From Actinomadura luzonensis (GTDB lineage Bacteria > Actinomycetota > Actinomycetes > Streptosporangiales > Streptosporangiaceae): a stretch of DNA of 64,000 nt. Below the pieces are notes generated by a model. That model made no database searches. It saw nothing but the letters and a program-made list of their open reading frames with translations, and had not been told where the DNA came from. The stretch is from the NCBI RefSeq assembly GCF_022664455.2, contig NZ_JAKRKC020000002.1, positions 2,666,001 through 2,730,000 of the forward strand, written 5' to 3'. A program made the position numbers and the translations under genes. Position 1 is the stretch's first letter, and every line of letters starts with the position of its first letter. Positions 40,805-49,740 of the stretch are shown here, piece by piece.

Positions 40805-40854
40805 GGACTACAGTCCGGTTTGTGGATGGCAAGGAAACTAACGGACCGCAGTCC
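40805..40854. promoter_or_regulatory. Two copies of a GGACyrCAGTCC operator
   Basis: GGACTACAGTCC (40805-40816) and GGACCGCAGTCC (40843-40854) are near-identical interrupted palindromes 38 bases apart, between the rhodanese start (40784) and the TetR gene. One lies before and one just after the TetR start codon at 40822. This fits autorepression plus control of the divergent gene. Confidence 0.65.
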
Positions 40855-41460
40855 GCTTCGTCAAGCGAGCCGCTGGAGCTGCTGCGGGCGCGGCCGCCCA
40901 GGGAACGCGCCGACGCGGCGCGCAACAGGGAGAAGGTGCTCGCGGCGGCGGCGCGGCTGTTCGCCGAGCACGGCGTCGCGGCGGTGTCCATGGACGCCGT
41001 CGCCGCCGCGGCGGGCGTGGGCAAGGGCACGCTCTTCCGCCGCTTCGGCGACAAGTCCGGCCTCGCGGTGGCGCTGCTCGACGCCCGCGAACGCGACCTG
41101 CAGGAACGCATACTCACCGGGCCGCCGCCCCTCGGCCCGGGCGCGCCCGCCCGCGAGCGCCTGGCCGCCTTCGCCGCGGCCTACCTCGGCTACCTCTACG
41201 AGCACCTGGACCTGGTGCGGATGTCCGAGACGGCGAGCCCGGGCGCCCGCTACCGCATCGGCGCCTACCGGTTCTGGCACCGCCACGTGGCCGTGCTGCT
41301 GGCCGAGGCCCGGCCCGGCGGCGACGCCGGCGTGCTCGCCCACGGGCTGCTGGCCGCCATGAGCGCCGAGGCGGCCGGGGCGGCGGCGGAGGAGTACGGG
41401 CGCGAGCGCGCCACGGCCGGCGTCACGGCCCTGGCACTGGCCCTGGCCGACGCGGGCTGA
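40822..41460 (+). CDS. TetR family transcriptional regulator
   Basis: 212 residues from GTG 40822. Seen: ERADAARNREKVLAAAARLF, then the HTH with VSMDAVAAAAGVGKGTLFRR and FGDKSGLAVALLDARERDL; the ligand domain includes LAAFAAAYLGYLYEHLDLVR and FWHRHVAVLLAEARP. No clear ribosome-binding site is present before the chosen GTG, and one operator overlaps the first codons, so a slightly later start is possible. Likely represses itself and the rhodanese gene. Confidence 0.82.
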   Translation: MDGKETNGPQSASSSEPLELLRARPPRERADAARNREKVLAAAARLFAEHGVAAVSMDAVAAAAGVGKGTLFRRFGDKSGLAVALLDARERDLQERILTGPPPLGPGAPARERLAAFAAAYLGYLYEHLDLVRMSETASPGARYRIGAYRFWHRHVAVLLAEARPGGDAGVLAHGLLAAMSAEAAGAAAEEYGRERATAGVTALALALADAG

Positions 41461-41481
41461 CGTGAGATGTGGCGGGCGGGG

Positions 41482-42285
41482 TCAGGCGTCGGCGGGGACG
41501 CGGCGGCGGGACTCGGGGACGATGAGCGGCGTGCCCGACTGCGGGTCGGCGATGATCTCGCAGCGCAGGTCGAAGACCTGGCGGACCAGCTCGGCGGTGA
41601 CGATCTCGCCCGGGTCCCCCTGGGCGATGATCTCGCCGCCGCGCATCACGATCAGGTGCGTGGCGTACCGGCACGCCTGGTTGAGGTCGTGCAGCACCGC
41701 GACCATCGTCCGGCCCGCCTCGTGCAGGTCGGCGCAGAGGTCCAGCACCTCGATCTGGTGGGAGATGTCCAGGAACGTGGTCGGCTCGTCCAGCAGCAGG
41801 ATCGGCGTCTCCTGCGCCAGCGCCATCGCCAGCCACACCCGCTGCCGCTGCCCGCCGGACAGCTCGTCCACGATGCGGTCGGCCAGCTCGGTGACGTCGG
41901 TGGCGCGCATGGCCTCCGAGACGGCCGCCTCGTCCGCCTTCGACCACTGCCGCATCAGCTTCTGGTGCGGGTAGCGGCCCCGGGCCACCAGGTCGGCGAC
42001 GGTGATGCCGTCCGGCACGATCGAGCTCTGCGGCAGCAGCCCGAGCCGGCGGGCCACCTCCTTCGACGGCAGCGAGGTGATCACGCTGCCGTCCAGGTGC
42101 ACCGCGCCCGCCCTCGGCTTGAGCATGCGGGCCAGCGCGCGCAGCAGGGTGGACTTGCCGCACGCGTTCGGGCCGATGATGACGGTGAAGGACGCGTCGG
42201 GGATCGCCACGCTGAGCTCCGTGGCCACCACGCGCTGGTCGTAGGCGAGGGTCAGGCCGGTGCCGGACAGGCGTGCATCGGGCAT
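41482..42285 (-). CDS. fecE: Iron-siderophore ABC transporter ATP-binding protein
   Basis: 267-residue ATPase. Seen: Walker A FTVIIGPNACGKSTLLRALA (Ala-Cys in place of the usual Gly-Ser/Ala-Gly), Q-loop LGLLPQSSIV, signature VDELSGGQRQRVWLAMALAQ, Walker B PILLLDEPTTFLDISHQIEV, and H-loop VAVLHDLNQACRYATHLIVM. These features are of the FecE/FepC branch. Its ATG overlaps the stop of the permease gene (ATGA). It powers the importer formed by the two permeases and the binding protein at 44481. The symbol is by type, not by proven substrate. Confidence 0.9.
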   Translation of the reverse strand: MPDARLSGTGLTLAYDQRVVATELSVAIPDASFTVIIGPNACGKSTLLRALARMLKPRAGAVHLDGSVITSLPSKEVARRLGLLPQSSIVPDGITVADLVARGRYPHQKLMRQWSKADEAAVSEAMRATDVTELADRIVDELSGGQRQRVWLAMALAQETPILLLDEPTTFLDISHQIEVLDLCADLHEAGRTMVAVLHDLNQACRYATHLIVMRGGEIIAQGDPGEIVTAELVRQVFDLRCEIIADPQSGTPLIVPESRRRVPADA

Positions 42286-43292
42286 CAGTGGCGGTCCTTC
42301 CGCAGGAGCAGGGCGAGGTACGTGCCGCCGATGGCGGCGGTCAGCACCCCGACGGGGAGCTGCGTCGGGGCGAGCAGCCGCTGCGCGGCGAGGTCCGCGC
42401 CGGTCAGCAGCACGGCGCCGGTCAGCGCCGAGGCGGCCAGGGTGACCCCGGGGGAGCGGGTGAGCCGCCGGGCGAGCTGCGGGGCGGCGAGCGCGACGAA
42501 GACGACCGGCCCGGCCGCGGCCGTCGCCACGCCGGACAGCAGCACGCCGGCCGCGATCGCGACCGCCCGCACCGGCTCGACCCTGACGCCCATGGCCCTG
42601 GCGGCGTCGTCGCCCATCTCCAGCATGCGCAGCGGGCGCGACAGGAACACGCACACCGGCACCAGCACGGCCAGCGCCGCCGCCACCGGGATCGCGTGGT
42701 CCCAGCCGCGCCCGCTGAGGCTGCCGGTGAGCCAGGCGCCGGCGGTGGCGGCGTCGTTGATGTTGGCCCGGGTCAGCAGGTACTGGTTGACGGCCAGCAG
42801 CAGCGCGTTGGCCCCGATGCCGACCAGCACCAGCCGGTAGCCCGGCACGCCGCCGCGGAAGGCCAGCGCGTACACCAGGGCGGCGGTCACCACGCAGCCG
42901 GCCAGCGCGCCGCCCGCGATCATCATGGCCGAGCCGCCGGCGACCACCACGAGGATGCCGCCGGTCGAGGCGCCGGCGGTGAAGCCGATGAAGTCGGGGC
43001 TGCCGAGCGGGTTCCTGGTGAGCGACTGGAAGATCGCGCCGCTCAGCCCGAACGCCGCGCCGACCAGCAGCCCGGTCACCACGCGCGGCGCGCGCAGCTT
43101 GCCGACGATCAGCTCGGCGACCGGCGGCCCGTCGCCGAACAGCGCCTGGACGATGTCCGGCACGGGCACGGTGAACTCGCCCGTCGAGAGCGCGGCCACG
43201 GTGACCGCGAAGCCGGCCAGGATCAGGCACAGGCCCACGAGCAGGGCGCGCGGCGCGAGACGCAGCGACCAGGGGCCGACCCGGACGTTCAC
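42285..43292 (-). CDS. fecD: Iron-siderophore ABC permease (FecCD family), second subunit
   Basis: 335 residues, about nine to ten helices. Seen: GEFTVPVPDIVQALFG, KLRAPRVVTGLLVGAAFGLS, GAIFQSLTRNPLGSPDFIGF (coupling motif P-L-x-x-P-x-x-x-G), GSLSGRGWDHAIPVAAALA and AGPVVFVALAAPQLARRLTR near the C terminus. GTG at 43292 overlaps the upstream permease stop by 4 bases. Works as a heterodimer with the neighbouring permease. Confidence 0.88.
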   Translation of the reverse strand: MNVRVGPWSLRLAPRALLVGLCLILAGFAVTVAALSTGEFTVPVPDIVQALFGDGPPVAELIVGKLRAPRVVTGLLVGAAFGLSGAIFQSLTRNPLGSPDFIGFTAGASTGGILVVVAGGSAMMIAGGALAGCVVTAALVYALAFRGGVPGYRLVLVGIGANALLLAVNQYLLTRANINDAATAGAWLTGSLSGRGWDHAIPVAAALAVLVPVCVFLSRPLRMLEMGDDAARAMGVRVEPVRAVAIAAGVLLSGVATAAAGPVVFVALAAPQLARRLTRSPGVTLAASALTGAVLLTGADLAAQRLLAPTQLPVGVLTAAIGGTYLALLLRKDRH

Positions 43293-44419
43293 AGCGCCGC
43301 CACCCGCCTGCGCCGGGCCAGCAGGATGAAGATCGGCGCGCCGATCACCGCCCACACGATGCCCACCTGCACCTCTCCCGGCCGGGCGATGAGCCGGCCC
43401 ACCACGTCGGCCCCGAGCAGCAGCACCGGCGCGGCCAGCGCCGAGTACGGCAGCACCCACCGCTGGTCCGGCCCCACCAGGGCGCGCACCGCGTGCGGCA
43501 CCAGCAGGCCGACGAACCACAGCGGCCCGGCGGCGGCGGTCGCCGCCCCGCACAGCAGCGTGACGGCCACGCCGGTGAGCAGGCGGGTGCGGCCGACGGA
43601 CACGCCGAGGGCGCGGCCCGCGTCGTCGCCCAGGGCGAGGGCGTTGAGCGGGCGGGCCAGCGACAGCCCGAGCACCAGCCCGGCGACCATGAACGGGGCC
43701 AGCCGCACCAGCACGTCGGAGGTCTGCCCGGCCAGCGACCCGGTCAGCCAGAACCGCATCCGGTCGAAGGTCTGCTGGTCCATGCGCAGGATCGCCGACG
43801 ACAGCGCGGTGGCGACCATGCCGAGCGCGACGCCGGCCAGCGTGAGCCGCACCGGGCCGGACCCCTGCCGCCCGGAGGAGGCCAGCGCGTGGACCATGAC
43901 GGCGGCCAGCGCGGCCCCGGCGAAGGCGAACCAGACGTACACCGCCGGGTCGGTGAGCCCGAACAGCCCGAGCGCGAGCGTGACGCCGAGCGCCGCGCCC
44001 TCGTTGACGCCGAGCAGCCCGGGGTCGGCGAGGGGGTTGCGGGTGAGGGACTGCATGAGCGCCCCGGCCAGCCCGAGCGTGGCGCCCACGCCGAGGCCGA
44101 GCAGGGTGCGCGGCACGCGCAGCTCGCGGATGACGGTGTGGTCGTTGGAGCCGTCCGGCGCGAGGAAGGCGTCGAGGACGGTGGCGAGCGGCACCGGCCG
44201 CGCCCCGAGCGCGATGCTGGCCAGCACCATGAGGACCAGCGCGGCCAGCGTGACCACGAGCCCCGCGACCAGCACCGGGGGCCGTGCCCACGCGGGCCGC
44301 GCGGGGGACCCCGCCGCCGGCGTCCCGTCCGGCGGCTCTCCCGCCGGGAGCCCCTGCGGCGGCACCGGTGGCGCCGCCTCCTCTGCCGGGCGCACCCGCC
44401 CCCCTTTCGTCGCAGCCAA
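43289..44419 (-). CDS. fecC: Iron-siderophore ABC permease (FecCD family), first subunit
   Basis: 376 residues. A Pro/Ala/Gly-rich cytoplasmic N terminus of about 45 residues precedes the helices. Seen: RELRVPRTLLGLGVGATLGL, AGALMQSLTRNPLADPGLLG, GVNEGAALGVTLALGL, WLTGSLAGQTSDVLVRLAP and AGPLWFVGLLVPHAVRALVG. The open frame begins at a TTG (44419) only three bases from an IdeR-like box; a GTG at 44396 could be the real start. Heads the minus-strand operon fecC-fecD-fecE and is divergent from the binding protein. Confidence 0.87.
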   Translation of the reverse strand: MAATKGGRVRPAEEAAPPVPPQGLPAGEPPDGTPAAGSPARPAWARPPVLVAGLVVTLAALVLMVLASIALGARPVPLATVLDAFLAPDGSNDHTVIRELRVPRTLLGLGVGATLGLAGALMQSLTRNPLADPGLLGVNEGAALGVTLALGLFGLTDPAVYVWFAFAGAALAAVMVHALASSGRQGSGPVRLTLAGVALGMVATALSSAILRMDQQTFDRMRFWLTGSLAGQTSDVLVRLAPFMVAGLVLGLSLARPLNALALGDDAGRALGVSVGRTRLLTGVAVTLLCGAATAAAGPLWFVGLLVPHAVRALVGPDQRWVLPYSALAAPVLLLGADVVGRLIARPGEVQVGIVWAVIGAPIFILLARRRRVAAL

Positions 44420-44421
44420 AC

Positions 44422-44470
44422 TTAGGCAAGGCTAATCTAATGGCTCAGTAACGAGGCAAGCCTATCCTTA
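44422..44470. promoter_or_regulatory. Two IdeR/DmdR-like iron boxes in a divergent promoter
   Basis: TTAGGCAAGGCTAATCTAA (44422-44440) matches the actinobacterial iron-box consensus (TTAGGTTAGGCTAACCTAA) at 16 of 19 positions by eye. A weaker second copy, CGAGGCAAGCCTATCCTTA, lies at 44452-44470, ending just before the ribosome-binding site of the binding-protein gene. With iron, IdeR/DmdR would silence both directions. Confidence 0.8.
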
Positions 44471-44480
44471 GGAGATCTAC

Positions 44481-45500
44481 ATGTCGGGACCGGTACTGGC
44501 GCGCAGGGGCTTCCTGTCGGCCACGGCAGGACTCGCGGCGGCCCTGACGCTGGCGGCGTGCGGCGACGGCGGCGGCACCACGGCGGCCCCGGCCGGTTCC
44601 ACGGCCCCGTCCGGCTCCGCCGCCGCCCAGGGCTGGACGTTCACCGACGACCGGGACAAGAAGCTCGACCTGCCGAAGGCCCCGTCCAGGATCGTCGCCC
44701 AGGTCGGCGCGGCCGCCGCGCTCTGGGACTTCGGCGTGCGCCCCGTCGCGGTCTTCGGCCCGCACAAGCTCAAGGACGGCACCAAGGACCCGCAGGTCGG
44801 CAACGTCGACATCACCAAGGTCCAGGGCCTCGGCAACGTCTGGGACGAGTTCAACGTCGAGCAGTACATCGCGCTCCAGCCCGACCTCCTGGTCAGCAGC
44901 ATGTACGTCAAGGGCACCCTCTGGTACGTGCCCGAGAAGTCGAAGGACACCATCGAGCAGGTCGCCCCGACCGTCGGCATCATGCTCACCGGCAAGAGCG
45001 CGACCGAGGTGATCGGCCGCTACGAGGAGCTGGCCAGGTCGCTCGGCGCCGACATGGCGGGCGTCCCCGAGGCCAAGGCCCGCATGGAGGCGGCCACCAA
45101 GGAGCTCGCCCAGTTCAAGGACCTCAAGATCCTCATGGTGTCGGGCGGCGCGGACGCCTTCTGGATCGTCAACCCGCCCGAGTACCCCGACATCGTGCAC
45201 ATGACCGGCGCCGGGCTGAACGTGGTCAAGCCCGCGAAGGTGGACGAGGGCGGCTTCTTCCAGACCCTGAGCTGGGAGAACGCCGACGAGTACGAGGCCG
45301 ACGTCATCCTCTACGACACGCGCACGCAGGCGCTGAAGCCGGAGGAGATGATGAAGAAGCCCACCTTCGCCAAGCTCCCCGCCGTCAAGGCCGGCCAGCT
45401 CTACCCGTGGTCCGCCGAGGCCCCGTTCAGCTACCAGGGCTACGCGGACTTCCTGGAGGAGCTGGTCGCCAACCTCAAGAAGGCCAAGCCGCTCGGCTAG
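44481..45500 (+). CDS. fecB: Iron-siderophore substrate-binding lipoprotein
   Basis: 339-residue extracellular receptor (PF01497). Seen: Tat-like signal LARRGFLSATAG with a lipobox LTLAACGD (lipidated Cys near 31), then FTDDRDKKLDLPKAPSRIVA, LQPDLLVSSMYVKGTLWYVP, and TFAKLPAVKAGQLYPWSAEA. AGGAG lies 6 bases before ATG. It delivers a ferric siderophore to FecCD. The stop codon TAG is part of the target duplication of an IS1634-type element, so any gene once downstream is now cut off. Confidence 0.9.
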   Translation: MSGPVLARRGFLSATAGLAAALTLAACGDGGGTTAAPAGSTAPSGSAAAQGWTFTDDRDKKLDLPKAPSRIVAQVGAAAALWDFGVRPVAVFGPHKLKDGTKDPQVGNVDITKVQGLGNVWDEFNVEQYIALQPDLLVSSMYVKGTLWYVPEKSKDTIEQVAPTVGIMLTGKSATEVIGRYEELARSLGADMAGVPEAKARMEAATKELAQFKDLKILMVSGGADAFWIVNPPEYPDIVHMTGAGLNVVKPAKVDEGGFFQTLSWENADEYEADVILYDTRTQALKPEEMMKKPTFAKLPAVKAGQLYPWSAEAPFSYQGYADFLEELVANLKKAKPLG

Positions 45501-47223
45501 CCCCGTTTTCCGCACGTGCGTGATCTTCAGCGGAGGTCTCGTGGATCGATGTCGAGGAGGTCCAGGAGATGGAGTTGGAGGTCGGTGGGTTGCGGGATGG
45601 TCGGGGGTGACTGGCCGGTGCCCGGGATCAGCCGGATACCGGCCAGCGCGTCGAGGATGAGCCTGCCGGTGGGGATCGCGGGCCGTCCGGCGTACAGGCC
45701 GTTGACCTTGGTCTGGCCGCGGGCGGTGAGGGCCTGGCGGGCCTGGCGTTCGATCAGGCAGAAGATGAGCAGGGCCAGGCAGATGACGGTGATCAGTGCG
45801 TGGATGCGGCGGTTGTTCTTCAGATACAGCTGGGTGACGGCCAGCGGGCCTTTGAAGGCCTGGTAGCGGCGTTCGACGGCTTCTTGGCCTTTGTAGTGGC
45901 GCAGCACCTGTGCGGCGTCGGCGGCCTCGGGGGGCAGGTTGGTGAGCAGGGCGTACCAGCCGTCGGTAGCGGCGTCGGCGTCGATCGCGCTCTGGTCGAA
46001 GTGCCAGACCAGGGTGGGTTTGCCGGTGTCGGGGTCGGTGCCGGCCTGGGCGGTCAGGTAGGGGCTGACCCGGCGGTCGCGGCCGATCGCGGCGAGGCGG
46101 TCGGCGACGGCCTGCTCGGTGGGGTAGTGGCGGCTGCCCAGGCCGCGTTCCAGCCGGGCCAGGTCGTCGCGGGCGCGATCGAGTTTCTTGGCCCGGGCGG
46201 TGGCGGCGGCCTGGGCGCGGGCGGAGGAGTGCACGAAGATGCGCCGCAGCGTCAGGATCGGGTCCTTCTTGCGCGGCCCGGCCAGCGTCATGGCGTCGTC
46301 CTCGTGCACGTGCCAGAGGCCGCGCCGGTCAGCGCTCTTGCGCTCGTCCCGGGCGGCGACGTAGTCCACCCGGGCCGCGTCGGCGAGCTTCTGACCGGCC
46401 AGGGCCGCGGCGCTGACGTACTGCTTGGAGGCCGGCGCGATGAAGGACACCCCCGCCCTGTCCATGGCGGCCAGGTTGGCATACGAGATCAGCTTGGAAT
46501 CGCCGATCATGAGCATGCGTTGCGGGCCGGCCAGCTTCTGCAGGCCCTGCATGGCGCCGATGACCTGCCCGACCTCACCGGCCGCGCCGTCGTAGGCGCG
46601 GTGGAAGACCGGGATCGCGCCATCAGCGGCCACCGCGATCCCGGCCTGGACCTGCTTCAGGTCCGGCCGCCGGTCCTTGGGGTGACCAAAACGCGGCGTC
46701 GCGTATCCGGGCTCGGGCTGGGGGTAGTCGCCGTGCAGCGAGATCGAGGTCATGTCCCAGTGCAGGCGGGTCACCTCGATGCCGAACGCCTCGATCGCGG
46801 CCAGCCCGACCGACCCGGCCAGCTGGTCCAGATGCGGGGCGATGGCATCCAGCGCGCGGCCGATCCGGTCATCGTTGAGCAGTTCGGCATCGGTCCCGAA
46901 CGCCTCACCCACCGCCCAGGCGCGCGCCCAGTCCTGCACGTGCACCAGCGGCGCGGGCGAGGTCAGCCGGTTGGCCACCAGCACCTCGATCACCTGACCA
47001 TGAGTCAGCTCCGCGACATCACGCACCGGGCAGGCCGCATCCACCAGCTCCCGAATCCGCAGCCGCGAGCAGAACCCCGCGATCACCGGTAATGCTCCGA
47101 GCATCTTCTCGACACTGGCCTGGCCCCACTGCGCATGCTGTCTCACCCGCCACGTCCTACCGTGATGACGATCACCACAGCAACCCCGCGATCTTCAAAC
47201 ACCCGCACGTGCGGAAAACGGGG
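45501..47223 (-). mobile_element. IS1634-family insertion sequence, complete
   Basis: 1723 bp with perfect 20-base terminal inverted repeats CCCCGTTTTCCGCACGTGCG (45501-45520; complement at 47204-47223). CTAG flanks it on both sides (45497-45500, 47224-47227) as target duplication. The perfect ends, kept duplication and intact transposase gene point to a recent insertion. Confidence 0.93.
45527..47146 (-). CDS. IS1634 family transposase
   Basis: 539-residue DDE transposase of the IS4 superfamily. Seen: N-terminal region with MLGALPVIAGFCSRLRIREL and THGQVIEVLVANRLTSP, the first catalytic block VTRLHWDMTSISLHGDY (Asp), KQVQAGIAVAADGAIPVFHR, GDSKLISYANLAAMD (second Asp), and the Y-R-E-K-like block VLRHYKGQEAVERRYQAFKG with Glu. 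Starts 77 bases inside the right end of the element. Length and motifs are complete, so probably active. Confidence 0.93.
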   Translation of the reverse strand: MRQHAQWGQASVEKMLGALPVIAGFCSRLRIRELVDAACPVRDVAELTHGQVIEVLVANRLTSPAPLVHVQDWARAWAVGEAFGTDAELLNDDRIGRALDAIAPHLDQLAGSVGLAAIEAFGIEVTRLHWDMTSISLHGDYPQPEPGYATPRFGHPKDRRPDLKQVQAGIAVAADGAIPVFHRAYDGAAGEVGQVIGAMQGLQKLAGPQRMLMIGDSKLISYANLAAMDRAGVSFIAPASKQYVSAAALAGQKLADAARVDYVAARDERKSADRRGLWHVHEDDAMTLAGPRKKDPILTLRRIFVHSSARAQAAATARAKKLDRARDDLARLERGLGSRHYPTEQAVADRLAAIGRDRRVSPYLTAQAGTDPDTGKPTLVWHFDQSAIDADAATDGWYALLTNLPPEAADAAQVLRHYKGQEAVERRYQAFKGPLAVTQLYLKNNRRIHALITVICLALLIFCLIERQARQALTARGQTKVNGLYAGRPAIPTGRLILDALAGIRLIPGTGQSPPTIPQPTDLQLHLLDLLDIDPRDLR

Positions 47224-47235
47224 CTAGCGGCCCGG

Positions 47236-49662
47236 CTAGAAGGCCCCGCGCACCTCGACGATCTCGGCGAGGGGGAACTCCAGGTAGTCGCCCGCCTCCT
47301 CGCACCAGGCGTCGAGCGCGGCGCCCTTCAGCTCGCCGTGGCTGATGGTGGCGGTCAGCCCGCCGGTGAGCGTGATGCCCGCGCGCACGCCGCGGTCGAC
47401 GACGAAGCCCAGCAGCGACTGCTGCGCCGTCGGCAGGCGGGTGGCCATGCGGCCGATCACGGCCCAGGTGCGGCCGCTCCGCTCGGCCTCGGCGCGGCCC
47501 GCGGCCAGCAGCCGGCGGGCGTGCTCGCGCGGGTCGGGCGGCGGCTCGGCCAGCAGGTGGGGCGGGGTCTCCGCCGCCGGGTCGGACAGTTCGGCCACCT
47601 GCCCGCCGGGCAGCAGGATCAGCTTGCCCGCCGCCGGCTCCTCGCCGCCGGCCAGCTCGGCCGGGCGGGTGCGGCGGATCGTGATCTCGCCGGTGTCGGA
47701 GACCGGCACCGGCGCGTAGCCCGCCTCGCGCAGCGCGGCCAGCGTGCGCTCGGCCCCGGCCGCGCTGACCAGCACCGTGGGGGCGAGCAGCCGCAGGCCC
47801 AGCCGGGTGAGCCGGCGGTGCGCGGCGATCTCGGCGAGCAGCGCGGGGTCGGCGGCCTGGATGACGCAGCCGACGGTGGTGACGGTGACCTCGCCGTGGC
47901 GGCGCGCGGTGTCGCGCACCAGGTATTCGAGCGGCTGCGGGACGGCGCCCACGGCGGCCAGCTCGTCGAGCAGGTCGTCGGGGTCGTGGCCGCGGTCGAG
48001 GGCGCGGCGCACGCTCTCGGCGGTGAAACGCCACACCGAGGCCGCGCCCCGCGACTCGCGCTCGGCGACCCGGTCGAGCAGGGCGGCCAGCTCCGCCGAG
48101 GGCGGCCCGGTGACCACGGCGGTCAGGTCGGGGCCGAACAGGGCGCTGCGCCGCACGCTGGCCAGGGCCCGGGTGGAGATCTCGACGAGCACCGGGTCGT
48201 GCTCGACCATGGGGACGGCGTCGTCGTTCTCGTCGCCGGGGTCGGCGGTCAGGCCGGCCAGGGCGCGGCCGAGGTCGGTGAGCGCGTTGTTGGCCAGCAG
48301 GCCGAGCAGGCGGGCCTCGTCGAGCGCGGCCGGCCCGCAGTCGAGCAGCAGCCGCCGGTCGAGCAGCGGCGCGTGCCAGTGGACGGCGGCCAGCAGGGCG
48401 TCGCGGTCGGCGAACGCGGTGCCGGCGGGCAGCCCGGCCAGCACCGGCAGCACCGCGCGCCGCACCCGGGCGACGGCGGCGCCGGCCTGGTCGTCGCCGA
48501 GCACCGTGCCGTAGCGGCCGTCGGTCCTGCGCAGCGACGAGCGTTCCATGCGCCACCAGGCCGACAGCAGCACGCGCAGCCGGGCCGCGCCCTCGTCCAG
48601 CCGCCAGCGGTCGAAGCGCTCGGTGGGGACCAGGCCGCCGGACGGCTCGTCCCAGGCCAGCAGCCGGGCCACGGTGCAGATCTCCAGCAGCAGGCGCGTC
48701 TCGTCCTCGTCGCAGCCGGTCTCCTTGGCCATCCTGCGCACCTCGCGCACGCCCACGCCGCCGGTCTTCAGCAGCGGCAGCGGCGTCTTGGAGGCGTTGT
48801 CGAGCAGGGCCGCGGCGCGCTCGACGACGTGCGGCGCGGCCAGCGTCATCAGGTGGTCGACCTCTTCGGGGTCGACGGGGATGGTGGCGATCTCGGGCGG
48901 CTCGGGCGTGAAGGGCGGGTGGTGGCCGGGGCCGCGCAGGCTGAGCGCGACCTCGCGGGGGATCTCGGCGACGTGCCAGCTCGGCCGGAACAGCAGGCCG
49001 TGGTCGGCGCACCACTTCTCCGGGGTGCCGGGCGCCACGAACCGGCCGCCGTCCACCGGCAGCGCGGGGCCCTCCCAGGCGAAGCGGTCGAGCAGCTCGG
49101 CGGTGCCGGCGGGGGCGTCGCGCAGCAGGCCGCGCACCCGCTCGGGGTCGCCCAGCAGGCCGGAGACCCGCTCGATCATGCGGCGCTTGTGGCCCTGGGC
49201 GGGCAGGCCGAGGTTGCGGGCGAGGGCGCGCAGGGCGTCGTTGCTGATCGTCCAGGAGTTGAGGTAGTGGTCGAGCGGCTCGCCGAGGCCGAGCGGGGTG
49301 GCCCACCAGCGGGCGACGCCGTCGGCGAGGCGGATCACGCCGCCGTCGGCGGGCCAGGCCAGGGCGTGGTCGTGGAGGTGGTCGAGCCAGCGGCCGACCT
49401 CGGCGGGCGGGGCGTCGAGGAAGGCGGCCAGGCGGGCGGGCGTGGGCTCGGTGACGGCGAGGGCCGCTTCGGCGAGCTGGAGGCAGGGAAGGGGGAGCCG
49501 CTGCAGGGTCTGCATGACGGCGAATCCGTCGCCCAGGCGCTGGGCGAGCGTGTCGAGCCGGCGCGGCCACGGCGGCGCGATGGCGTCGGGCCTGTTCGCG
49601 AGGATGCGGGCAAGCCTGTCTTCGTCTAGTGTTCGCAGCCAGCCGAGCAGGTGATCTTCCAT
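47236..49662 (-). CDS. Helicase-associated (Helicase_C_3/XPB-linked) domain protein
   Basis: 808 residues. In actinobacteria, similar proteins lie beside the XPB-type DNA repair helicase. Seen: N-terminal winged-helix repeats (LARILANRPDAIAPPWPRRL, LDHLHDHALAWPADGGVIRL), a central LRVLLSAWWRMERSSLRRTD, and the C-terminal Helicase_C_3-like part VTGPPSAELAALLDRVAERE, RFTAESVRRALDRGHDPDDL and LVSAAGAERTLAALREAGYA. No helicase motor motifs are present. The IS1634-type element lies 12 bases beyond its stop and could separate it from former neighbours. Confidence 0.85.
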   Translation of the reverse strand: MEDHLLGWLRTLDEDRLARILANRPDAIAPPWPRRLDTLAQRLGDGFAVMQTLQRLPLPCLQLAEAALAVTEPTPARLAAFLDAPPAEVGRWLDHLHDHALAWPADGGVIRLADGVARWWATPLGLGEPLDHYLNSWTISNDALRALARNLGLPAQGHKRRMIERVSGLLGDPERVRGLLRDAPAGTAELLDRFAWEGPALPVDGGRFVAPGTPEKWCADHGLLFRPSWHVAEIPREVALSLRGPGHHPPFTPEPPEIATIPVDPEEVDHLMTLAAPHVVERAAALLDNASKTPLPLLKTGGVGVREVRRMAKETGCDEDETRLLLEICTVARLLAWDEPSGGLVPTERFDRWRLDEGAARLRVLLSAWWRMERSSLRRTDGRYGTVLGDDQAGAAVARVRRAVLPVLAGLPAGTAFADRDALLAAVHWHAPLLDRRLLLDCGPAALDEARLLGLLANNALTDLGRALAGLTADPGDENDDAVPMVEHDPVLVEISTRALASVRRSALFGPDLTAVVTGPPSAELAALLDRVAERESRGAASVWRFTAESVRRALDRGHDPDDLLDELAAVGAVPQPLEYLVRDTARRHGEVTVTTVGCVIQAADPALLAEIAAHRRLTRLGLRLLAPTVLVSAAGAERTLAALREAGYAPVPVSDTGEITIRRTRPAELAGGEEPAAGKLILLPGGQVAELSDPAAETPPHLLAEPPPDPREHARRLLAAGRAEAERSGRTWAVIGRMATRLPTAQQSLLGFVVDRGVRAGITLTGGLTATISHGELKGAALDAWCEEAGDYLEFPLAEIVEVRGAF

Positions 49663-49740
49663 CTGTCAGCACTCTCATGGGGTCGCGCGCGGGACTCACC
49701 GTGAGCCATGACCATCCACGGTAATGCAGATCACCCCCGG

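Noticed and set aside
42273..44435. 720-codon plus-strand and 714-codon minus-strand frames across the siderophore permeases
   Set aside because: The plus-strand frame is a shadow. The minus-strand frame is the second permease with a meaningless upstream extension through the first permease gene.
41482..45500. Possible siderophore biosynthesis cluster
   Set aside because: Only the importer is present; no NRPS, IucA/IucC or salicylate genes occur nearby.
47092..49629. 845-codon open frame on the plus strand opposite the helicase-associated gene
   Set aside because: It is a shadow of the minus-strand gene: GC-rich codon bias keeps antisense frames open, the predicted protein is rich in Gly/Ala/Gln/Arg without domain motifs, and the true gene has recognisable features.
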